From NCBI GenBank assembly GCA_947500825.1, contig CANMTR010000001.1, positions 372,001 through 436,000 on the forward strand: 64,000 bases of DNA, given 5' to 3'. Numbering within the stretch: the first letter of the stretch is position 1; each line of letters begins with the position of its first letter. Made by a program: the position numbers and the translations under genes. This document shows, piece after piece, positions 1 to 10,642 of the stretch. The stretch comes from an uncultured Paracoccaceae bacterium (GTDB taxonomy: Bacteria > Pseudomonadota > Alphaproteobacteria > Rhodobacterales > Rhodobacteraceae). The notes below the pieces were generated by a model. That model ran no database searches. It saw nothing but the letters and a program-made list of their open reading frames with translations, and was not told where the DNA came from.

Positions 1-144
<144 letters not shown>

Positions 145-172
145 CCGAACTCTAGCCTGAGGATCTGTCCAA

Positions 173-2314
173 ATGGCCCGCGAATACTCGCTCGACCGCT
201 ACCGCAACTTCGGCATCATGGCCCATATCGATGCAGGCAAGACCACCTGCACCGAGCGCATCCTGTTCTACACCGGCAAGTCGCACAAGATCGGCGAAGT
301 GCACGACGGTGCCGCCACCATGGACTGGATGGAGCAGGAGCAGGAGCGGGGGATCACCATCACGTCGGCCGCGACCACGACCTTCTGGTTCCGCACCGAG
401 GACGGCGAGAACCCGACCGGCCTGTACGGCGACACGCCGCAGGAGGCGAAGTTCCGCTTCAACATCATCGACACGCCGGGCCACGTGGACTTCACCATCG
501 AGGTCGAGCGGTCGCTGGCGGTGCTCGACGGTGCGATCTGCGTGCTCGACGCCAACGCGGGCGTCGAGCCCCAGACGGAGACCGTCTGGCGCCAGGCCGA
601 CCGGTACAAGGTCCCGCGGATTGTGTTCGTCAACAAGATGGACAAGATCGGCGCGGACTTCTTCAACTGCGTCGACATGATCAAGGACCGCACCGGCGCC
701 AACGCCGTGCCGATCCAGCTCCCCATCGGGGCCGAGGACAAGCTCGAGGGCGTCATCGACTTGGTGACCATGAAGGAGTGGGTCTGGCGGGGCGAGGATC
801 TGGGCGCGTCCTGGGTCGTGCAGGACGTGCGCGAGGACATGCGCGATCAGGCCGAGGAATGGCGCTCCAATCTCATCGAGGCCGCCGTCGAGATGGACGA
901 CGACGCGATGGAGGCGTATCTGGAGGGTGACGAGCCCGACCTGCCGAAGCTGCGCGAGCTGATCCGCAAGGGCACGCTGTCGCTGACCTTCGTGCCGGTA
1001 CTGGCCGGCTCGGCGTTCAAGAACAAGGGCGTCCAGCCGCTCCTGAACGCGGTGATCGACTACCTGCCCGGTCCGCTCGACGTGCCGCCCTACATGGGCT
1101 TCTCGCCGGACGACGAGACCGAGACGCGCAACATCGAGCGCCGTCCTGGCGACGAGCAGCCCTTCGCGGGCCTCGCGTTCAAAATCATGAACGACCCCTT
1201 CGTGGGCTCGCTCACGTTCTGCCGGATCTATTCGGGCCTCCTCGAGAAGGGCGGTTCGGTGGTCAACTCGACCAAGGGCCGTCGCGAGCGCATTGGGCGC
1301 ATGATGATGATGCACTCGAACTCCCGCGAGGAGATCGACTGGGCCGGGTCGGGCGACATCATCGCGCTGGCGGGCCTCAAGGAGACGACCACGGGCGACA
1401 CGCTCTGCGACAGCCAGAAGCAGGTTGTCCTGGAGACGATGACCTTCCCCGATCCGGTGATCGAGATTGCCGTCGAGCCCAAGACCAAGGCCGACCAGGA
1501 GAAGATGTCCGCCGGCCTGCAGCGCCTTGCCGCGGAGGATCCGTCCTTCAAGGTCGAGACGGATATCGAATCCGGTCAGACGATCATGAAGGGCATGGGC
1601 GAGTTGCACCTCGATATCCTGGTCGACCGCCTCAAGCGGGAGTTCAAGGTCGAGGCCAATATCGGCGCGCCGCAGGTTGCCTACCGCGAGACGATCAAGC
1701 AGCAGATCACCCACACCTACACCCACAAGAAACAGTCGGGCGGGTCCGGCCAGTTCGCCGAGGTGCAACTGGAGATCTCTCCGACCGAGCCCGGTGAAGG
1801 TTACTCCTTCGAGAGCCGCATCGTCGGCGGCTCGGTGCCCAGGGAATTCATTCCCGGTGTCGAGAAGGGCATCAAGTCGGTGATGGACTCGGGCCCGATC
1901 GCCGGGTTCCCCGTGATCGACTTCAAGGTCGCGTTGGTCGACGGTAAGTTCCACGACGTGGACTCGTCGGTCCTGGCCTTCGAGATCGCGAGCCGGATGG
2001 GTATGCGCGAGGGTCTCAGGAAGGCCGGCGCGCTGCTGCTGGAGCCGATCATGAAGGTCGAGGTCGTCACGCCGGAAGAATATACCGGCAACGTCATCGG
2101 CGACCTGACCTCGCGGCGCGGACAGGTGCAGGGCCAGGAGCCCCGCGGCAACGCGATCGTCATCGAGAGCTTCGTGCCGCTGGCGAACATGTTTGGCTAT
2201 ATCAACAACCTGCGCTCGATGTCCTCGGGCCGCGCGCAGTTCACTATGCAGTTCGACCATTACGAGCCGGTGCCGCAGAACATCTCGGAAGAGATCCAGT
2301 CGAAATACGCGTAA
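173..2314 (+). CDS. fusA: Translation elongation factor G
   Basis: This is the GTPase that drives ribosomal translocation and, with RRF, ribosome recycling. The 713-residue protein has the P-loop AHIDAGKTT at residues 17-25, the switch I RGIT near 59, DTPGH at 100-104 and NKMD at 154-157. The length is close to the usual 690-710 of bacterial EF-G. A short insertion around residues 77-92 ([15 protein letters not shown]) lies just before the G3 motif. The ATG lies 28 nt after rpsG and begins the conserved N-terminus [15 protein letters not shown]. Confidence 0.98.
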   Translation: MAREYSLDRYRNFGIMAHIDAGKTTCTERILFYTGKSHKIGEVHDGAATMDWMEQEQERGITITSAATTTFWFRTEDGENPTGLYGDTPQEAKFRFNIIDTPGHVDFTIEVERSLAVLDGAICVLDANAGVEPQTETVWRQADRYKVPRIVFVNKMDKIGADFFNCVDMIKDRTGANAVPIQLPIGAEDKLEGVIDLVTMKEWVWRGEDLGASWVVQDVREDMRDQAEEWRSNLIEAAVEMDDDAMEAYLEGDEPDLPKLRELIRKGTLSLTFVPVLAGSAFKNKGVQPLLNAVIDYLPGPLDVPPYMGFSPDDETETRNIERRPGDEQPFAGLAFKIMNDPFVGSLTFCRIYSGLLEKGGSVVNSTKGRRERIGRMMMMHSNSREEIDWAGSGDIIALAGLKETTTGDTLCDSQKQVVLETMTFPDPVIEIAVEPKTKADQEKMSAGLQRLAAEDPSFKVETDIESGQTIMKGMGELHLDILVDRLKREFKVEANIGAPQVAYRETIKQQITHTYTHKKQSGGSGQFAEVQLEISPTEPGEGYSFESRIVGGSVPREFIPGVEKGIKSVMDSGPIAGFPVIDFKVALVDGKFHDVDSSVLAFEIASRMGMREGLRKAGALLLEPIMKVEVVTPEEYTGNVIGDLTSRRGQVQGQEPRGNAIVIESFVPLANMFGYINNLRSMSSGRAQFTMQFDHYEPVPQNISEEIQSKYA

Positions 2315-2374
2315 CCGCACGGATACCGCGGACCGGAGCGATCCGGTCCGCCACAGGAACGACAGGAGGCCATC

Positions 2375-3550
<1,176 letters not shown>

Positions 3551-3559
3551 TCCATCCCG

Positions 3560-3580
3560 CCGGCGGGCATAGCCCGCCGG
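3560..3580 (+). promoter_or_regulatory. Perfect 9-bp stem-loop after tuf
   Basis: Bases 3560-3568 pair perfectly with 3572-3580 around a 3-nt loop (ATA), starting nine bases after the tuf stop codon. There is no U-run behind it, so it is either a Rho-type or processing end for the str transcript or an mRNA-stabilising stem. The pairing is seen directly; the role is inferred. Confidence 0.55.
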
Positions 3581-3643
3581 AAACCCGGGAGACCGGCCCC
3601 GCGAGGTCACGGTCCCCGGAAAACCAGACTTACCGGTCCGATG

Positions 3644-3669
3644 TGGGACGGGGGATGATCCCCGTTCCA
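3644..3669 (+). promoter_or_regulatory. Stem-loop in the rpsJ leader
   Basis: Bases 3644-3653 pair with 3660-3669 (10 bp with one G-U pair, loop GATGAT), ending 34 nt before the rpsJ start codon. It is the second hairpin in the 153-nt tuf-rpsJ gap. A leader structure is a natural place for autoregulation of the S10 operon. The L4-binding leader known from Escherichia coli is not recognisable here, so the function is inference only. Confidence 0.45.
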
Positions 3670-3703
3670 CCTCTCGACTGAAACCCGCGAGGGAAAGAGA
3701 CAA

Positions 3704-4024
3704 ATGGCCTCCAGCCAGAATATCCGCATTCGCCTGAAGGCGTTCGACTACCGGGTGCTCGACACCTCCACCCAGGAGATCGTGTCGACCGCAAAGCGCA
3801 CCGGGGCGTCCGTTCGCGGGCCGATCCCGATGCCGAACAAGATTGAGAGGTTCACCGTCCTGCGCGGCCCTCACGTGGACAAGAAGTCCCGCGATCAACT
3901 CGAGATCCGCACCCACAAGCGGATGCTCGATATCGTCGATCCGACGCCGCAGACCGTCGACGCGCTGATGAAGCTCGATCTGGCGGCCGGCGTGGCCGTC
4001 GACATCAAGGTGATGGGAGGCTGA
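3704..4024 (+). CDS. rpsJ: 30S ribosomal protein S10
   Basis: S10 is a 30S head protein and, as NusE, a partner of NusB in antitermination. The 106 residues begin [20 protein letters not shown] and contain the family core around residues 35-60 (RGPIPMPNK). A purine-rich Shine-Dalgarno (GAGGGAAAGAGA) precedes the ATG. It is the first gene of the S10 operon and is followed after one base by rplC. Confidence 0.97.
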   Translation: MASSQNIRIRLKAFDYRVLDTSTQEIVSTAKRTGASVRGPIPMPNKIERFTVLRGPHVDKKSRDQLEIRTHKRMLDIVDPTPQTVDALMKLDLAAGVAVDIKVMGG

Positions 4025-4025
4025 C

Positions 4026-4898
4026 ATGCTGCGCTCTGGCGTAATCGCGAAGAAGGTCGGCATGACGCGGATCTTCCAGGACGACGGCCGGCAGGTGCCG
4101 GTGACCGTCCTTCAACTCGACAAGCTTCAAGTCGTGGCGCAACGCACGTTCGACCGCGACGGCTACTCGGCCGTCCAGCTCGGCGCGGGAACATCGAAGC
4201 CCAAGAACGTGACGCGCGCCCTGCGCGGTCATTTCGCCGTGGCGAAAGTGGAGCCCAAGCGCAAGATCGCCGAGTTCCGGGTCGCCCCCGAGAACCTGAT
4301 CGACGTCGGCGAGGAAATCACGGCGAACCACTACTTCGCCGGGCAGTTCGTCGACGTATGCGGCACTTCCATCGGCAAGGGCTTTGCCGGCGGCATGAAG
4401 CGGCACAACTTCCGTGGCCTCGAGGCCACGCACGGCGTGTCGATCAGCCACCGCTCGCACGGCTCCACCGGCCAGTGCCAGGACCCCGGCAAGGTGTTCA
4501 AGGGCAAGAGGATGGCCGGCCACATGGGCGCCGCCCGCGTGACCACCCAGAACCTCCAGGTCGTCAAGACCGATGCCGACCGTGGTCTGATCATGGTCAA
4601 GGGCGCGGTTCCGGGGTCCAAGGGCGGCTGGGTCACCATCAAGGACGCGGTGAAGAAGCCCGTGGTCGACGGAACGATCTATCCGGCCGCGCTGAAATCC
4701 GCGGCAGAAGAGGCCGAACGCGCCGCGCAGGAGGCCGCCGAGGCCGCCGAAGCGGAGCGCCTGGAAGCCGAGCGCGCCGAGCAGGAGCGCCAGGCCGCCG
4801 AGCAGGAGGCCGCCCTGAAGGAGGCCGAGGCCGAGATCGCCGACGAGTCGTCGGACACCGACAACTCCGACGCCGGGAAGAAGGAAGGTGAAGAATGA
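4026..4898 (+). CDS. rplC: 50S ribosomal protein L3 with a long charged C-terminal tail
   Basis: L3 binds 23S rRNA near the peptidyl transferase centre and is an early assembly protein. Residues 1 to about 221 cover the L3 fold, including the conserved GQ...PGKVFKGK loop near residues 149-161 that reaches toward the catalytic centre. Residues 222-290 form an Ala/Glu-rich, probably helical or coiled-coil tail ending in a Ser/Asp/Glu/Lys-rich segment. The tail makes the protein about 80 residues longer than the 209-residue E. coli L3. The reading frame is intact and the stop overlaps rplD by 4 nt (ATGA), so the tail is not a frame error. Confidence 0.96.
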   Translation: MLRSGVIAKKVGMTRIFQDDGRQVPVTVLQLDKLQVVAQRTFDRDGYSAVQLGAGTSKPKNVTRALRGHFAVAKVEPKRKIAEFRVAPENLIDVGEEITANHYFAGQFVDVCGTSIGKGFAGGMKRHNFRGLEATHGVSISHRSHGSTGQCQDPGKVFKGKRMAGHMGAARVTTQNLQVVKTDADRGLIMVKGAVPGSKGGWVTIKDAVKKPVVDGTIYPAALKSAAEEAERAAQEAAEAAEAERLEAERAEQERQAAEQEAALKEAEAEIADESSDTDNSDAGKKEGEE

Positions 4899-5515
4899 AG
4901 ACCGACATCCTGACACTCGACGGCGACAAGAACGGATCGGTCGAGCTCGACGAGACGATCTTCGGACTTGAACCGCGTGCCGACATCCTGCACCGCGTCG
5001 TCCGCTGGCAGCGCAACAAGGCGCAGCAGGGCACGCACGCGGTCAAGGGTCGGAGCGACACGAGCTACTCGACCAAGAAGATCTATCGCCAGAAGGGGAC
5101 CGGGGGCGCTCGCCACGGCGACCGCAACGCGCCGATCTTCCGCAAGGGCGGTGTCTACAAGGGGCCTACCCCGCGCAGCCATGGGCACGACCTGCCCAAG
5201 AAGTTCCGCCGGCTGGGGCTGAAGCACGCCCTTTCCGCCAAGGCGCGCGAGGGCAACCTGATCGTCCTGGAGGCCGCGCAATTGGCCGAGGCCAAGACCA
5301 AGACCTTGTCAGCCAAGGTCAAGGAGCTGGGCTGGAAGCGGGCGCTGGTCATAGACGGGGCCGATCTCGACGACAACTTCGCCCGCGCGGCGCGGAACAT
5401 CGAGGGACTCGACGTGCTGCCGTCCATGGGCGCGAACGTCTACGACATCCTCAAGCGTGACACCCTGGTGATCACGAAGGCGGGGATCGAAGCTCTGGAG
5501 GCTCGACTGAAATGA
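4895..5515 (+). CDS. rplD: 50S ribosomal protein L4
   Basis: L4 lines the polypeptide exit tunnel with a long internal loop. The 206-residue product has the tunnel-loop signature [18 protein letters not shown] around residues 66-85 and a C-terminal globular part. Translation is probably coupled to rplC (ATGA overlap) and to rplW at its other end (4-nt overlap). In E. coli L4 represses the S10 operon; no comparable target is obvious in this window. Confidence 0.97.
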   Translation: MKTDILTLDGDKNGSVELDETIFGLEPRADILHRVVRWQRNKAQQGTHAVKGRSDTSYSTKKIYRQKGTGGARHGDRNAPIFRKGGVYKGPTPRSHGHDLPKKFRRLGLKHALSAKAREGNLIVLEAAQLAEAKTKTLSAKVKELGWKRALVIDGADLDDNFARAARNIEGLDVLPSMGANVYDILKRDTLVITKAGIEALEARLK

Positions 5516-5808
5516 GCGCGAAGACCGAACATTACGACGTGATCCGCAAGCCGGTGATCACCGAGAAGGCGACGATGGCCTCCGAGCAGGGCGCCGTCGT
5601 CTTCGAAGTGGCCCGCGACGCGTCCAAGCCCGCGATCAAGGAGGCCGTCGAGAGCCTCTTCGACGTGAAGGTGAAAGCCGTGAACACGACGATCACCAAG
5701 GGTAAGCAGAAGCGGTTCCGGGGTGTCACCGGCTACCGCAACACGGTCAAGAAGGCCTACGTGACCCTCGAGGAGGGGAACACGATTGACGTGACCACGG
5801 GCCTGTAA
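5512..5808 (+). CDS. rplW: 50S ribosomal protein L23
   Basis: L23 sits at the tunnel exit and is the docking site for trigger factor and SRP. The 98-residue protein shows the family N-terminus ([18 protein letters not shown]) and the motif [18 protein letters not shown] near the middle. It overlaps rplD by 4 nt. It is followed by a strong hairpin with a short U-run before rplB. Confidence 0.97.
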   Translation: MSAKTEHYDVIRKPVITEKATMASEQGAVVFEVARDASKPAIKEAVESLFDVKVKAVNTTITKGKQKRFRGVTGYRNTVKKAYVTLEEGNTIDVTTGL

Positions 5809-5823
5809 TAGCAGGCCCCATCT

Positions 5824-5858
5824 ACACGGCCCCGGACCCCTCCGGGGCCGTGTGTTTT
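5824..5858 (+). terminator. Terminator-like hairpin between rplW and rplB
   Basis: Bases 5824-5836 and 5841-5853 form a perfect 13-bp stem with a CCCC loop, followed by G and four T. By shape it is an intrinsic terminator, yet it lies within the S10 operon, 15 nt after rplW and about 80 nt before rplB. A second, weaker hairpin (ending in GCCGTCGC near 5911) follows before rplB. It may attenuate the operon or set the rplW/rplB expression ratio. Confidence 0.7.
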
Positions 5859-5936
5859 GAGATAATACGGGACCTTCGGGGCCCTTCACTTGCGGCGGCT
5901 TCGGGCCGTCGCCACAAGCAACGGAAGACAGGAAGC

Positions 5937-6779
5937 ATGGCACTCAAGTCGTACAAGCCGACGACGCCGGGCCAGCGCGGGCTGGTGCTGATCGACCGTT
6001 CGGAACTGTGGAAAGGCCGTCCGGTCAAGTCCCTCACAGAGGGTCTGACGGGCAAGGGCGGTCGCAACAATACCGGACGTATCACCCAGCGCCGCCGTGG
6101 TGGCGGAGCCAAGCGGCTCTATCGCATCGTCGATTTCAAGCGCTCGAAGCACGAGGTCGAGGCCGTCGTGGTGCGGATCGAATACGATCCCAACCGCACC
6201 GCCTTCATCGCGCTGATCCAGTATCAGGACGGCGAGCAGCGTTACATCCTGGCGCCGCAGCGCCTGACCGTGGGCGACAAGATCGTCTCCGGGCCGAAGG
6301 TGGACGTGAAGCCGGGCAACGCGATGCCGTTCCAGGGCATGCCCATCGGCACGATCGTCCACAACATCGAGTTGAAGCCGGGCAAGGGCGGGCAGATCGC
6401 GCGCGCCGCCGGCACCTACGCGCAGTTCATCGGCCGCGACGGCGGCTACGCTCAGATCCGGCTCTCGTCGGGCGAATTGCGCATGGTCCGTCAGGAATGC
6501 ATGGCGACCGTTGGTGCGGTGTCGAACCCCGACAACTCCAACCAGAACTTCGGCAAGGCCGGCCGGTCGCGTCACCAGGGCAAGCGTCCTTCCGTGCGCG
6601 GGGTCGCCATGAACCCGATCGACCACCCGCTCGGTGGTGGCGAAGGCCGCACGTCGGGCGGACGCACGCCCGTCACGCCCTGGGGCAAGGACACGAAGGG
6701 CATGCGCACCCGTAACACCAACAAGGCGTCGCAGAAGCTCATCCTTCGCTCGCGTCACGCCCGCAAGAAAGGCCGGTAA
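5937..6779 (+). CDS. rplB: 50S ribosomal protein L2
   Basis: L2 binds 23S rRNA at the subunit interface and is needed for peptidyl transferase assembly. The ATG at 5937 was chosen because [17 protein letters not shown] is the conserved N-terminus; the frame stays open upstream but that part is leader. It encodes 280 residues. Near the C-terminus the first histidine of the DHPxGGGEG motif is kept, while the usual second histidine is Leu (DHPLGGGEG). The later RHPVTPW histidine is Thr (RTPVTPW). Confidence 0.97.
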   Translation: MALKSYKPTTPGQRGLVLIDRSELWKGRPVKSLTEGLTGKGGRNNTGRITQRRRGGGAKRLYRIVDFKRSKHEVEAVVVRIEYDPNRTAFIALIQYQDGEQRYILAPQRLTVGDKIVSGPKVDVKPGNAMPFQGMPIGTIVHNIELKPGKGGQIARAAGTYAQFIGRDGGYAQIRLSSGELRMVRQECMATVGAVSNPDNSNQNFGKAGRSRHQGKRPSVRGVAMNPIDHPLGGGEGRTSGGRTPVTPWGKDTKGMRTRNTNKASQKLILRSRHARKKGR

Positions 6780-6782
6780 GCC

Positions 6783-7061
6783 ATGGCACGTTCCGTCTGG
6801 AAAGGGCCTTTTGTCGACGCTTACGTCCTCAAGAAGGCCGAGAAGTCCCGGGAGTCGGGCCGCAACGAGGTCATCAAGATCTGGTCGCGCCGCTCCACGA
6901 TCTTGCCGCAGTTCGTGGGCCTCACCTTCGGGGTCTACAACGGCAAGAAGCACGTTCCGGTCAATGTCAGCGAGGACATGATCGGACAGAAATTCGGCGA
7001 ATATGCGCCGTCGCGGACCTATTACGGTCATTCCGCGGACAAGAAAGCCAAGAGGAAGTAA
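6783..7061 (+). CDS. rpsS: 30S ribosomal protein S19
   Basis: S19 is a 30S head protein that contacts S13 and the A-site tRNA region. The 92-residue product starts [20 protein letters not shown] and contains the conserved block [24 protein letters not shown] in its middle. It lies 3 nt after rplB and 3 nt before rplV, in tight operon packing. Confidence 0.97.
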   Translation: MARSVWKGPFVDAYVLKKAEKSRESGRNEVIKIWSRRSTILPQFVGLTFGVYNGKKHVPVNVSEDMIGQKFGEYAPSRTYYGHSADKKAKRK

Positions 7062-7064
7062 GCC

Positions 7065-7445
7065 ATGGCGCAGGAGAAGAACCCCCGCCGCGTGGCCGAA
7101 AACGAGGCGATGGCGAAGATCCGGATGCTCCGGACGAGCCCTCAGAAGCTGAACCTCGTGGCCGGTCTCATTCGCGGCAAGAAGGTGGAGAAGGCCATGG
7201 CCGATCTCGCCTTCTCGAAGAAGCGCATCTCGCATGACGTTCGCAAGTGCCTCCAGTCCGCGATCGCGAACGCCGAGAACAACCACAATCTCGACGTCGA
7301 CGAACTGATCGTCGCCGAGGCCTATGTGGGCAAGAACCTGGTGATGAAGCGCGGCCGTCCGCGTGCCCGTGGCCGGTTCGGCCGGATCATCAAGCCGTTC
7401 TCGGAGATCACGATCAAGGTCCGCCAAGTCGAGGAGCAAGCCTGA
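7065..7445 (+). CDS. rplV: 50S ribosomal protein L22
   Basis: L22 extends a beta-hairpin into the exit tunnel and is a known site of macrolide-resistance changes. The 126-residue protein has [19 protein letters not shown] at residues 22-40 and the tunnel hairpin with [14 protein letters not shown] near the C-terminus. Its stop overlaps the rpsC start (ATGA). Confidence 0.97.
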   Translation: MAQEKNPRRVAENEAMAKIRMLRTSPQKLNLVAGLIRGKKVEKAMADLAFSKKRISHDVRKCLQSAIANAENNHNLDVDELIVAEAYVGKNLVMKRGRPRARGRFGRIIKPFSEITIKVRQVEEQA

Positions 7446-8149
7446 TGGGTAACAAGGTCAACCCGATCGGCATGCGGCTTCAGGTCAACCGGACCTGGGA
7501 CAGCCGCTGGTATGCCGACACCAACGAGTACGGCGATCTGCTGCTCGAGGACATCGCGATCCGCGAGTTCATCAAGACCGAGTGCAAGGCCGCCGGCGTC
7601 AGCCGCGTGATCATCGAGCGTCCGCACCGCAAGTGCCGCGTGACGATCCACACCGCGCGTCCGGGCGTCATCATCGGCAAGAAGGGCTCGGACATCGAGA
7701 CGCTGCGCCGCAAGCTGTCGAACATGACCGACAGCGAGCTGCACCTGAACGTCGTGGAGGTCCGCAAGCCGGAGCTCGACGCCGCGCTCGTCGGCGAGTC
7801 CATCGCCCAGCAGCTCGAACGCCGGGTTTCGTTCCGCCGCGCCATGAAGCGGTCGGTCCAGAACGCCATGCGCATGGGCGCGCTCGGCATCCGGGTCAAT
7901 CTGGCGGGTCGCCTCGGCGGCGCGGAGATCGCCCGGACCGAGTGGTATCGCGAGGGCCGGGTGCCGCTGCACACGCTGCGCGCCGACATCGACTTCGCCA
8001 ATATCGAGGCGAAGACGGCCTATGGTGTGATCGGGATCAAGGTGTGGATCTTCAAGGGCGAGATCCTTGAGCACGATCCCTCCGCCCGCGATCGCCGCGC
8101 CCAGGAACTGCAGGACGGTCCGACGCCTCGCGGCGCCGGCCGCCGCTAA
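7445..8149 (+). CDS. rpsC: 30S ribosomal protein S3
   Basis: S3 lies at the mRNA entry channel. The ATG at 7445 overlaps the rplV stop and gives the conserved start [22 protein letters not shown]; the frame continues upstream but not as a gene. The 234 residues include a KH domain with GKKG in [11 protein letters not shown] (residues 75-85) and the C-terminal S3 domain with the segment [20 protein letters not shown]. Confidence 0.97.
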   Translation: MGNKVNPIGMRLQVNRTWDSRWYADTNEYGDLLLEDIAIREFIKTECKAAGVSRVIIERPHRKCRVTIHTARPGVIIGKKGSDIETLRRKLSNMTDSELHLNVVEVRKPELDAALVGESIAQQLERRVSFRRAMKRSVQNAMRMGALGIRVNLAGRLGGAEIARTEWYREGRVPLHTLRADIDFANIEAKTAYGVIGIKVWIFKGEILEHDPSARDRRAQELQDGPTPRGAGRR

Positions 8150-8163
8150 GGGGAGTATGAGCC

Positions 8164-8577
8164 ATGCTTCAACCGAAGCGCACTAAATTCCGCAAGTTCC
8201 ACAAGGGCCGCATCAGCGGCGACTCGAAGGGGGGCACCGAGCTCAACTTCGGGACCTGGGGTCTCAAGGCAGCCCAGCCGGAGCGCATCACCGCCCGCCA
8301 GATCGAGGCTGCACGCCGTGCCATGACGCGCCACATGAAGCGTCAGGGCCGGGTGTGGATCCGCATATTCCCGGATATCCCCGTGACGGCGAAGCCGATC
8401 GAGGTCCGGATGGGCAAGGGCAAGGGCTCGGTCGACCGCTGGGTCGCCAAGGTTGCCCCCGGACGGGTCATGTTCGAGCTCGACGGCGTGTCCGACGGCG
8501 TGGCCAAGGAGGCGCTCCGCCTCGCGGCCATGAAACTGCCGATCAAGACGCGGGTCGTGGAGCGCGAGGACTGGTAA
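8164..8577 (+). CDS. rplP: 50S ribosomal protein L16
   Basis: L16 helps to form the A-site region and completes 50S maturation. The 137-residue product begins [16 protein letters not shown] and contains the [16 protein letters not shown] loop. Arg82 in this loop aligns with Arg81 of E. coli L16, the residue hydroxylated there by the oxygenase RoxA/YcfD. The next gene here encodes an unrelated-fold 2-oxoglutarate oxygenase. A strong hairpin follows 22 nt after the stop. Confidence 0.97.
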   Translation: MLQPKRTKFRKFHKGRISGDSKGGTELNFGTWGLKAAQPERITARQIEAARRAMTRHMKRQGRVWIRIFPDIPVTAKPIEVRMGKGKGSVDRWVAKVAPGRVMFELDGVSDGVAKEALRLAAMKLPIKTRVVEREDW

Positions 8578-8599
8578 GTCCTGGCGGGTGACGACATCG

Positions 8600-8632
8600 G
8601 AAGGCGGCGCTCCGGCGCCGCCTTCTTGCTTT
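8600..8632 (+). terminator. Terminator-like hairpin after rplP
   Basis: Bases 8600-8610 and 8615-8625 form a perfect 11-bp stem (loop TCCG) followed by the T-rich tail TTGCTTT. It stands between rplP and the oxygenase gene, and would reduce read-through from the S10 part into the oxygenase and spc genes. Confidence 0.75.
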
Positions 8633-8650
8633 CTGAAAGGGGGACTTGCC

Positions 8651-9268
8651 ATGGGCGAGGTATCTTCACTGTTCGTCACGCGGCTCTACCGGGCAGGGCT
8701 TTCGGAGTACGGGGCGGTCGACACGTTGGAACTGGAAGCATCTTGCCTCTCGATCGCCGAGGACGACGAGGCCGGACAACGCTGGTGCGACGAGAACGAT
8801 TTTCCGGGCTACACGAGCTACGCGTCGCTGGGCGACCTGGGCTGGCGGTTTCCGATCTTCGCAGAGTTGACCAAGGTTCTGGATGCCCATGTTGCAGCCT
8901 TCGCCGAAGATCTCGCCTTCGACCTCGGCGAGGGGCGGCTGGAACTGGAGGATATCTGGATCAACATCCTTCCCGAGGGGGGCAGCCATTCGGGCCATAT
9001 CCACCCCCATTCGGTGATCTCCGGCACGACCTACGTGGCGATGCCCGAGGGAGCCTCGGCAATCCGGTTCGAGGACCCGAGGGCCGGGTTGATGATGGCC
9101 GCGCCACCGCGCCGCCGAGATGCTGGCGAGATGCTGCGGCAATTTTCCTACGTCCGGCCCGCGGTGGGGGAGGTGCTGCTGTGGGAGAGCTGGCTGCGCC
9201 ACGAGGTGCCGCTCAACACGTCCGAGGAGGACCGGGTGAGCGTGAGCTTTAACTACAAGTGGGTCTGA
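8651..9268 (+). CDS. 2-oxoglutarate/Fe(II)-dependent oxygenase inside the ribosomal protein cluster
   Basis: The ATG at 8651 follows a good Shine-Dalgarno (GAAAGGGGGA) and encodes 205 residues. The double-stranded beta-helix core shows HIHPHSVISGTTYV at residues 116-129, FEDPR at 140-144, GEVLLWESWLRHEVPLN at 173-189 and R195 in DRVSVSFNYKW. These match the putative 2OG-Fe(II) oxygenase family (TIGR02466/PF13759): a histidine-rich metal site around H116/H118, distal H184 and a 2-oxoglutarate-binding arginine 11 residues later. The substrate is unknown. Its place between rplP and rpmC suggests a ribosomal protein, possibly L16. That is inference; the family also includes oxygenases of other or unknown function. 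Confidence 0.85.
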   Translation: MGEVSSLFVTRLYRAGLSEYGAVDTLELEASCLSIAEDDEAGQRWCDENDFPGYTSYASLGDLGWRFPIFAELTKVLDAHVAAFAEDLAFDLGEGRLELEDIWINILPEGGSHSGHIHPHSVISGTTYVAMPEGASAIRFEDPRAGLMMAAPPRRRDAGEMLRQFSYVRPAVGEVLLWESWLRHEVPLNTSEEDRVSVSFNYKWV

Positions 9269-9411
9269 GGCGGACAGAAGACCCTGTCGGGGGTTGCCAG
9301 CAAGCTGAAGCGTCCGTATACGGCGCGTTCATCCACCTCCACCGGGAATCAGGGTGACCCCGCTCTCCCACGACACGGGGCCCTCCGGTGATGTTGACGA
9401 AGGAGAGAGAC

Positions 9412-9636
9412 ATGGCGCTCGACGCCAGCGATCTGCGTGACAAGACACCCGACGAGCTGCGTGACCAGCTTGCCAGCCTGAAGAAAGAGCAGTTCAACCT
9501 GCGCTTTCAGCAGGCGACAAACCAGCTCGAGAACACGGCCCGCATGCGCCTGGTGCGCCGCGACGTGGCCCGTGTGAAGACGATTCTGAACGAGAAGGCC
9601 GCTGCGGCGGCGACCACCGAGAGCACGGAGGCCTGA
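9412..9636 (+). CDS. rpmC: 50S ribosomal protein L29
   Basis: L29 is a helical hairpin at the tunnel exit beside L23. The ATG at 9412 has a strong Shine-Dalgarno (AAGGAGAGA) and gives [20 protein letters not shown]. The family motif [19 protein letters not shown] follows. The product is 74 residues. A 143-nt gap separates it from the oxygenase gene upstream, so an own promoter is possible; none is clear. Confidence 0.96.
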   Translation: MALDASDLRDKTPDELRDQLASLKKEQFNLRFQQATNQLENTARMRLVRRDVARVKTILNEKAAAAATTESTEA

Positions 9637-9640
9637 GAGA

Positions 9641-9901
9641 ATGCCCAAGCGTATCCTGAAAGGCGTCGTGACCTCGAGCGAGAATGCTCAGACCGTCACC
9701 GTATCGGTCGAGCGCCGCTTCACGCATCCGGTCCTGAAGAAGACCGTGCGGAAGTCCAAGAAGTACCGCGCCCACGACGAGAACAACGGGTTCAACGTGG
9801 GCGACGTGGTGCGCATCCAGGAATGTGCGCCGAAGTCGAAGACGAAACGCTGGGAAGTCGTGGTCCGCGAGACCGCCGACGCGGATAACGCGGCGGACTG
9901 A
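9641..9901 (+). CDS. rpsQ: 30S ribosomal protein S17
   Basis: S17 is a primary 16S rRNA binding protein of the 30S body. The 86 residues start [21 protein letters not shown] and contain [20 protein letters not shown], the OB-fold signature. It follows rpmC after 4 nt. Confidence 0.97.
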   Translation: MPKRILKGVVTSSENAQTVTVSVERRFTHPVLKKTVRKSKKYRAHDENNGFNVGDVVRIQECAPKSKTKRWEVVVRETADADNAAD

Positions 9902-9968
9902 CGGACCGGTTTGATCGAAACCCTGGGGGCGATAACGAGAACACCCCCCAAAGGTCGGGAGTAACCCC

Positions 9969-10337
9969 ATGATCCAGATGCAGACCAATCTGGATGTCGC
10001 TGACAATTCCGGTGCTCGGAAGGTTCAGTGCATCAAGGTCCTGGGCGGGTCGAAGCGGAAATACGCCTCCGTGGGCGACGTGATCGTCGTCTCCGTGAAG
10101 GAGGCCATTCCGCGCGGCCGCGTCAAGAAGGGCGACGTGCGCAAGGCCGTCGTCGTGCGCACGGCCAAGGAGGTTCGGCGCGAGGACGGCACCGCGATCC
10201 GTTTCGACCGCAACGCCGCCGTGATCCTCAACAACGCCGGCGAGCCCCTCGGCACGCGGATCTTCGGTCCGGTCGTGCGCGAGTTGCGCGCCAAGAACTA
10301 CATGAAGATCATCTCGCTCGCCCCGGAGGTGCTGTGA
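9969..10337 (+). CDS. rplN: 50S ribosomal protein L14
   Basis: L14 forms part of an intersubunit bridge and is the binding site of the silencing factor RsfS. The 122-residue product starts [20 protein letters not shown] and carries the conserved [13 protein letters not shown] segment near the C-terminus. It follows rpsQ after 67 nt and overlaps rplX (GTGATG, shared A). Confidence 0.97.
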   Translation: MIQMQTNLDVADNSGARKVQCIKVLGGSKRKYASVGDVIVVSVKEAIPRGRVKKGDVRKAVVVRTAKEVRREDGTAIRFDRNAAVILNNAGEPLGTRIFGPVVRELRAKNYMKIISLAPEVL

Positions 10338-10642
10338 TGGCCGCCAAGCTGAAGAAAGGCGACAAGGTCGTCGTCCTCGCCGGCAAGGACAAGGGTAAGG
10401 AGGGCGAGATCACGCAGGTTCTGCCCAAGGCGGGCAAGGCCGTGGTTGACGGGATCAACGTGTCGATCCGCCACCAGCGCCAGACCCAGACCAACCAGGG
10501 CGGGCGCCAGCCCAAGGCGATGCCGATCGACCTGTCGAATCTCGCCTTCCTGGATAAGAACGGCAAGGCCAGCCGCGTCGGCTTCCGCGAGGAAGACGGC
10601 AAGAAGGTGCGCTTCGCCAAGACCACGGGAGACGCGATCTGA
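10337..10642 (+). CDS. rplX: 50S ribosomal protein L24
   Basis: L24 is an assembly initiator protein of the 50S subunit. The ATG at 10337 overlaps the rplN stop and gives [20 protein letters not shown], the KOW motif. It encodes 101 residues; the longer open frame upstream is only a shadow over rplN. Its stop overlaps the rplE start. Confidence 0.96.
   Translation: MAAKLKKGDKVVVLAGKDKGKEGEITQVLPKAGKAVVDGINVSIRHQRQTQTNQGGRQPKAMPIDLSNLAFLDKNGKASRVGFREEDGKKVRFAKTTGDAI

Noticed and set aside
8588-8650. Upstream start for the oxygenase gene
   Set aside because: The extension would be translated from the terminator hairpin; the ATG at 8651 has a good Shine-Dalgarno.
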